Shown piece after piece: positions 58,691 through 64,000 of a stretch of DNA of 64,000 nt (positions within the stretch are counted from its first letter, which is position 1; each line of letters starts with the position of its first letter). Position numbers and translations under genes: made by a program. The notes under the pieces are model-generated. The model was not told the DNA's origin and made no database searches. It saw nothing but the letters and a program-made list of their open reading frames with translations. Source of the DNA: Cheiracanthium punctorium (Eukaryota; Arthropoda; Arachnida; Araneae; Cheiracanthiidae); contig JAWZYV010014440.1 of assembly GCA_038373885.1 (NCBI GenBank), forward strand, positions 248,001-312,000, in the 5' to 3' direction.

Positions 58691-59124
58691 TTTAGGAGCT
58701 ATCGTGTTCACTCACATACACACAAACATATACACATACATACATACATCTCGTAAAAATAGCATAAATTAATTCAGAAGACCTCAAAACGTGTAAATAC
58801 ACCAAAATCTTGAAGTCGAATTTTTTCATGATTACAATACTTTCCTTACATGGTCCATGTTCGGAAAGTAAAAATATATTGTATTTTTCAACGTGCAACT
58901 GGGTTTCCGTGTAAATGGAACAGGTGTCACTTGCCAGTAACAGGCCGTGGTTCAGTGGTTGCGATTTAAATCAGATTTTTTTTACAAAATCAACTTATTC
59001 AAATCACATTTAAATCATCGACACCCAGTAAGAAACTAAATAAACAAATTAATTAACAAGTGAAAGAAAATACTTTAGTCAACTCAGATAGCAAACCACC
59101 AATGAAAGACATTGGGTGCCGAAA

Positions 59125-59285
59125 CAGGGGCGTAGTCAGAAATTTTTCATGGGGGGGGGTTACGACTACTTCAGCTCATATATATGTATACGCGTGTGTG
59201 ATAATGTAGTGAAGAATATACATTTTGTATAGCAAAAAATTCCTCATGGGGGGGGGGGGTTATGACCCCCTAGACTACGTCCCTG
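59125..59285. mobile_element. CAGGGGCGTAGCC hAT MITE with target duplication
   Basis: 161 bp; ends CAGGGGCGTAGTC and inverse CAGGGACGTAGTC; flanks TGCCGAAA and TGCCAAAA (7 of 8). It shares TTTTTCATGGG and AAAAATTCCTCATGGGGG with the 8579 copies. Confidence 0.88.
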
Positions 59286-59999
59286 TGCCAAAAGCATGAA
59301 ATGAAAGTTTAATGACAACGATTCAGAGGGCTATGAGAATTTGGTCTTCTATAAAACAAATTTTACTCCCTTGTCCAAAATTCGAAGTTACAGCCTATAA
59401 ATACACCGTAAAAATGGAAATGCAATTTAAACGGCATTATTTTTAAGAACCTCATTTAAAAAGACGATTTCACAGATAATTAAAGACAGCACAGAATAAA
59501 GTACATTTTAATAGGAAATCCAAATTCGCAGTGGTGTGGCTCTACCATTTTCGGCAATAGTTTCGCGCTTCAGCAGTGGTGTATGTCTGAGAATAATACA
59601 GCTTATGGAAGGTCAAGTTCCTGGTTTTAGCTTGCAATGATGACGGAAGAAGAAACTGAACTTTGTGAGGATTTTGCTAAGTTTGTGTAATAAATACGGG
59701 AGGAAGTAATTACGGATGCAATCGACAACTATGACCACGAATAGCTTAAAAATGTATTATTACCGTTAATAAACGGTTGCTTCCGTTAATCCTTTATCTA
59801 GAACCAGACACTTGGCTGTTAAAAGTGAATCATCAGAGTTGCCGTTGTACGCACGCGTATGTGTATATAAATATTTTCTTTCCTTTGTTTCTTTCATAAA
59901 AATCTGATGTTGACGGCATCGCATGACTTCCGTGTACGTCTACTAAATCATATTTTCGTTGCACTTCATCTAAAGTTATTTCATTTGAATGAGATACAA

Positions 60000-60720
60000 T
60001 CTATATAAATAAAACAATGTGTAAACTGTCCGTTAGTTAGTTAGTTTGTTTGTCTGAGTCTGGCGTAGCTCGCAGACGGGTGATCGTAGACCTACCAAAT
60101 TTTGTACGGAAATTCCCCATGACAGGTCCCGACACACCTCGAAGCGATTTTTTCAAAATTCGAATTATTTTAGGAGATATCGATAAAAAACATTTCGCAA
60201 AAGGCTAATTTTTGCTTTCCGCCATTTCGTAATTGTAACCCCACAGTGGAAAAAGCGACGATTAAGCTTATCTAAGGTTGCCACATTTGGCAAGTTTATT
60301 AAAAGATTCAGACTCTTGAAGTAAAAATAAAATAATAACGATTTTTTTTTTTTTTTTTGCTGTCTAGATTATTTGTAAGGTTGTTTTTAAATTAAAATAT
60401 CGTGTGCATGGGAAATCAGAGCAGAAATGAAATGTTTTATACTCAAAAGAAAAATATTATTTAGAAATTTTCTGAGACTAAAATGTGCAACTTTTTAATT
60501 TGGCGAAAAATTAAACTGCGATTTTGAGGAGATGATTCTAAAGCTTGGCGCAATTTATCGTAATTTATCGTCTGCTGAATACACCTGAGAATAAGTTTTT
60601 GAAATTTTCATTCAGTTCACGGTTGCCAGATTTGGCAATTTTGATCACACTTGGCTAAAAAATTTATCTAGAAAATAGCCAACCAGATTTTGGCTAATTC
60701 TTGGCAATTTTTATTGTGGC
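60000..60720 (+). repeat. diverged relative of the 1.2-kb dispersed repeat
   Basis: It begins TCTATATAAATAAAACAATG and contains CGAATTATTTTAGGAGATAT followed by a GATAAAAAACAT segment, parallel to CAAATTATTTTAGAAGATAT in copy C, and two GGTTGCCA.ATTTGGCAA phrases like those of copies A-C. Diverged; boundaries uncertain. Confidence 0.5.
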
Positions 60721-61070
60721 TGCTAGAAACTGGCCAATATTAACTAATTTGGTCTTTTTTTTTTAGCACATTTGACATTCGACAACTTTTTTTGCCTTAG
60801 CAGGAAGGAAAATTCAGTCAGATCTTAGGAAAGGATGGAGATAGCTTTGGTGATAATATTGTAGCGGGATGCAAGGAAGTGATGAACGCAAGTAGACTTC
60901 TCAATCTACTTAATTTAGTTCACCAAAAAAGAGATGGGTCAAATTTTGGGGGGAGGGGTCCAGTGGCGTAGCCAGGATTTCTTTTCAGGAAAGGGGGTCC
61001 AAAATTTTCTCATCTATGTATCAATTACAATAAAATGTGAAAAAATGCCTTTATCCGTGGCTGTCTTCAC

Positions 61071-61314
61071 GGGTCGATCCAGGAATTTTTTCTAGGATCC
61101 CATTTTTGTGAATTTTCATACCATTTTTAAATAAAAGTCAGGTTTCTTTTTTGTTTGATAAAATAATTGATTAAACACATTAAAATGTAGGGTAAAATGC
61201 CAATGAAGGGCCGTTTTAATCCATTATATTTTTGTGACGGGGCCGTTTTAATCGATTGCATCGATTTGTGAAGGGGTTGCAAAACAAACCCATTTTTTAT
61301 CTGCATCGACCCCT
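61071..61314. mobile_element. GATCCAGG MITE family, copy 3
   Basis: It begins GGGTCGATCCAGGAATTTTT, contains GATCCCATTTTTGTGAATT and ends ATCTGCATCGACCCCTA. The ends are inverted (GGGTCGATCC / GGGGTCGATG). Confidence 0.7.
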
Positions 61315-62104
61315 ATTCTCTCTAGTTTCAGGTGGGAGCAGGGCCCGATTATGACAAACCGGGGCCGGGGGCAGAAGTCTGAATGGGAGCCCCCTACATG
61401 TTTTTACTGTGTCTGACAAGTACTTTATGTATTTTTTCTGTGTTCGCATATGAATCTTTGTCATGATTAAATGTATCCAACATGAAGTAAACTAATATTA
61501 GATTAATGAGAATGCTTATAAACATATGAAACACCAACATTATGAAATAAGCTTTATTAAAAATGAAGACTTAAAAAATGCAACTAAAAGCCTGACTTTT
61601 TCATTATATTAATAATCATAATTGGCAAATTTCTATTTATGGGCGCCCCATTCTCGCTGGGCAGCCACTTAGAAAACTTCAGTGGATCCTGCAACTTACA
61701 GCATAATCGCTTAAAATCCAGCAGCCATCCTTGTTACCACTTCCTTTTGCACAGCTGTGATACTTTTTCTATAGAGAGGGGGGAATTAAGAAAAAAAAAG
61801 TTTATCGTAATTTGTAAACTCATAAGTCTAAAGAATTAAGCATTTACTGCATTGGAAAAAAACCCCTTAAACTACACTCACTTCCAAAAGTTAAGCACGG
61901 AGAGGTAAAATGTGAAAAAGTGGACAAGTACTGTTTCGATTGGCACGAAGTGCTGCAAGTAAGTAGTTCTATACTTATTCATGGAACAAAACAAATAATT
62001 ACATACGGAGATAAAAGATATATTGAATTTTCATAAATTATAAGATTTCGTCACATTTAAATCATTAACAAAATGATGTTTAAATGCAAAACAAACAACA
62101 AAAC

Positions 62105-63830
62105 CGACATTGATAGGGTATTGGATAATCCCCTCACCTTCATACAAAGTGTACAGCGTCTGATAATGCTTGTTACGAGGTGATCAACCACCGCAGACTC
62201 CAGTTTTTGTCATTCCTCCTGTATAGAGCAAGAGCCAGCGACCGCCAGACCTTCGTCATAGTATAAAAGCTGAAACTTTCTCTGCGCATACCCACCAACA
62301 GAGGTAGGAACAATCGGCCACTCTAAAGTTTGGATGATCGTGGCTTTGTCAAGTAACAGGTGGCAAAGGTGTATAAAATTGCCGAAAATTTCATCATTTC
62401 ATAAAGCTTAATTTTTTTATATGTTCTTCTTCGCAGTACTAGAAATCACTTTATCCCTTGCCAGACACTTTTCCATCGTGGCAAATCCCCGCCAAACAAC
62501 CTCAAAGTCTTGAAAAACGTAATTCTATTACGAGCGCGCTGCAAGAAAGTTCAGAAGTAGCAGTATAAAATGTGCTTGGCACTTTGTGACAGCTTGACGT
62601 ACTTCGTCGCGGGAGTTTACGAACACAACAGTTTTCCTTGAATTTGAGGTTGTCTGGCGGGGGTTTGCCACGATGGAAAAGTGTCTGGCAAGGGATAAAG
62701 TGATTTCTAGTACTGCGAAGAAGAACATATAAAAAAATCAAGCTTTATGAAATGACGAAATTTTCGGCAATTTCATACACATTTGCCACCTGTTACCTGA
62801 CAAAGCCACGATCATCCAAACTTTAGAGTGGCCGATTGTTCCTACCTCTGTTGGGGGGTATGCGCAGAGAAAGTTTCAGCTTTTATACTATGACGAAGGT
62901 CTGTCGGTCGCTGGCTCTTAGACTAGTAGGGCAGTTTCTAAATCTTTGAGAGTGACTGAAGGTGTAAAACGTCTACATATAACACGGCCGATGGCATCCC
63001 AAAGATTTTCAGTTATATTAAGGTCCGGCAAGTAAGACGGCCACTGAGTACGCGCAATCCCTGCACTCTCCAGAAAGTCGTCAACGATGGCAGCTCTAAG
63101 GAGACGGGCATTATCGGCCATTAAAACAAAAGGACCAACTGCTGTAGCGCACAGTTTCACAATGGAGTCTAGGACTTCACGTCGATAAGTACAGCCGTTA
63201 CAGAGCCTCACATGTAGATGTGCAGGTGGGTTCGATATCCCAATGAAACCCTTGCCCAGACCATGATACTCCCACCGCGGAATGCATGATGTTCGGTGAT
63301 GTTCCCGAGGTGATTGCATATGCCTTGTTCCTTCCAGACTCTTATACGCTTATTATCGGGATTTAGGGCAAATCTGGACTCATCTGTGAACATAATGTTG
63401 CCCCAATCAGACATAGTCCAATTCACACGCTGGCAGCAGTTTTAATCGCGCCCCTCTAAACTGACGGGAAAAAGAACCCAAACTGGTGGTACTCAGGTGT
63501 ACATACCATTCATGTGCAGCCCTGGACGAACAGTAGTGGCAGATATCGCCTTACGAATGGCCTCTGCAACAATAGATGCTACACGTGTGGAGGTCGATCT
63601 TCGATTCCGCTTGGCCACAAAAGCAGTATTTGATCTACCCGGGGGAGTCGTAACCCTTCAACGACCGGCTACAGGTCTTCGGACACCTGTTAGGCTTATT
63701 TGGAATTGTTTCCATAATCGTGAAATGACGGAGTGATGAACGCCGAAGAAAAGAGCAACATGTGTGATAGACTGTCCTGCTTCAATGCGTCCGACCTTTG
63801 AATCCATTCAGTATCTTCCATTCCTGTTAT
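62105..63830 (-). pseudogene. Tc1-like transposase, frameshifted and interrupted
   Basis: In order from the N-terminus: GRIEAGQSITHVALFFGVHH with SVISRLWKQF (paired-like HTH, about 63790-63695), a degraded middle, NWTMSDWGNIMFTDESRFAL with RIRVWKEQG (first catalytic Asp, about 63420-63325), WPSYLPDLNITENLWD (second Asp and DDE block, about 63025) and LKDLETALL (62926). The frame resumes at 62215 as QEE, stop, QKLESAVVDHL and RRCTLCMKVRG. Several stops and shifts; not functional. Confidence 0.9.
62226..62926. mobile_element. about 700-bp foldback element inserted in the Tc1 transposase
   Basis: Two arms of about 280 bp (62226-62507 and 62641-62926) are near-perfect inverted copies: AAGAGCCAGCGACCG starts each, and CCATCGTGGCAAA[TC]CCCCGCC lies near the inner ends. 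The spacer is about 130 bp. It falls exactly between the ETALL and QEE segments of the transposase. Spacer has no recognised function. Confidence 0.88.
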
Positions 63831-64000
63831 AGAAGCCATATAAACACGTCTAGCTTAAAAAAAAATCGTACGAATGATCTTAACACCTTTCATCAGCACT
63901 TAGATGCTACTCTTGTAACCCTACAAAATACCGGCTTCTTATACGACTGCCTATTATGCAATTTTTTCTGTGCGAAACCGTGATTAGCTATTATTTGACA

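Larger units (their letters stand above)
53291..64000. other. intron or flank upstream of the first visible yurt exon
   Basis: A coding frame must enter exon a from the right, so at least the part next to 53290 is intron. I looked for an upstream exon ending in a DGT-x-x-x-x-L-P motif on the minus strand and found none. The stretch is filled with repeats listed separately; 54085-57580 holds a SINE-like piece, simple repeats and nothing else recognisable. Confidence 0.5.
61875..64000 (-). mobile_element. Tc1-like transposon, runs off the right edge
   Basis: The coding remains on the minus strand (next entry) and a candidate outer end CACTCACTTCCAAAAGTTAAG beside TA at 61874 define it. The opposite terminus should lie just beyond 64000. 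Longer than a normal Tc1 because of the foldback insertion. Confidence 0.7.

Noticed and set aside
62502..62741. A 79-codon minus-strand ORF with Cys residues
   Set aside because: It spans the loop and arm of the foldback element; composition follows the palindrome, not a protein family.
1..64000. A novel defence, secretion or biosynthetic gene cluster
   Set aside because: Nothing in either strand supports one; all recognisable coding sequence is yurt or transposon-derived.

Overview
The window is AT-rich metazoan DNA, most likely from an arthropod and possibly an arachnid. Introns are long, transposon debris is dense, hAT- and Tc1/mariner-type termini recur, and there are tRNA-derived SINEs. 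The species cannot be fixed from sequence alone; the arachnid suggestion is a weak inference from repeat style.

One protein-coding gene dominates. On the minus strand, 16 coding exons between 53,290 and 6,684 join with GT-AG introns and consistent phases into a 2,418-nt reading frame (805 residues plus stop). It is the arthropod counterpart of Yurt / EPB41L5, a FERM-domain membrane-cytoskeleton linker that restrains apical membrane growth by binding Crumbs. The first exon(s), with the start codon and about 50 residues of the FERM F1 lobe, were not found and probably lie beyond the right edge. FERM and FERM-adjacent regions come from exons at 53.3-35.3 kb, a poorly conserved tail from 31.5-21.3 kb, and the last exon (6.9-6.7 kb), behind a 14.4-kb intron, carries the C-terminal TTEL PDZ ligand. 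A tentative 3'-terminal exon of a convergent plus-strand gene lies at 188-229.

The rest is intron or flank filled with mobile elements. Last intron (6.9-21.3 kb): a nest in which a paired GATTAC-rich inverted array (7.9 and 16.4 kb) encloses a decayed hAT element (9.3-12.4 kb), itself split by a TA-flanked element (10.87-11.82 kb) that holds a SINE-like piece. A 1.3-kb GGGTAAAATG-ended element follows at 19.3 kb. Central introns: a mariner MITE (25.96 kb), a hAT with a perfect 8-bp target duplication (28.3 kb), an inverted SINE dimer with 15-bp target duplications (31.5 kb), another hAT with a perfect duplication (32.8-35.2 kb), a Penelope-like reverse transcriptase remnant (40.2-41.1 kb) and an unclassified 2-kb DNA element (41.3-43.2 kb). 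Right part: a TA-flanked 2.1-kb element (47.2 kb), a ZBED/SPIN-like hAT remnant (50.5 kb) inserted in a tandem-repeat family, hAT-type MITEs, and at the right edge a Tc1-like transposase pseudogene interrupted by a roughly 700-bp foldback element.

I found no operon, CRISPR array, phage or other undescribed functional system. The most unusual material is the nested and foldback transposon architecture and two repeat families I cannot classify.
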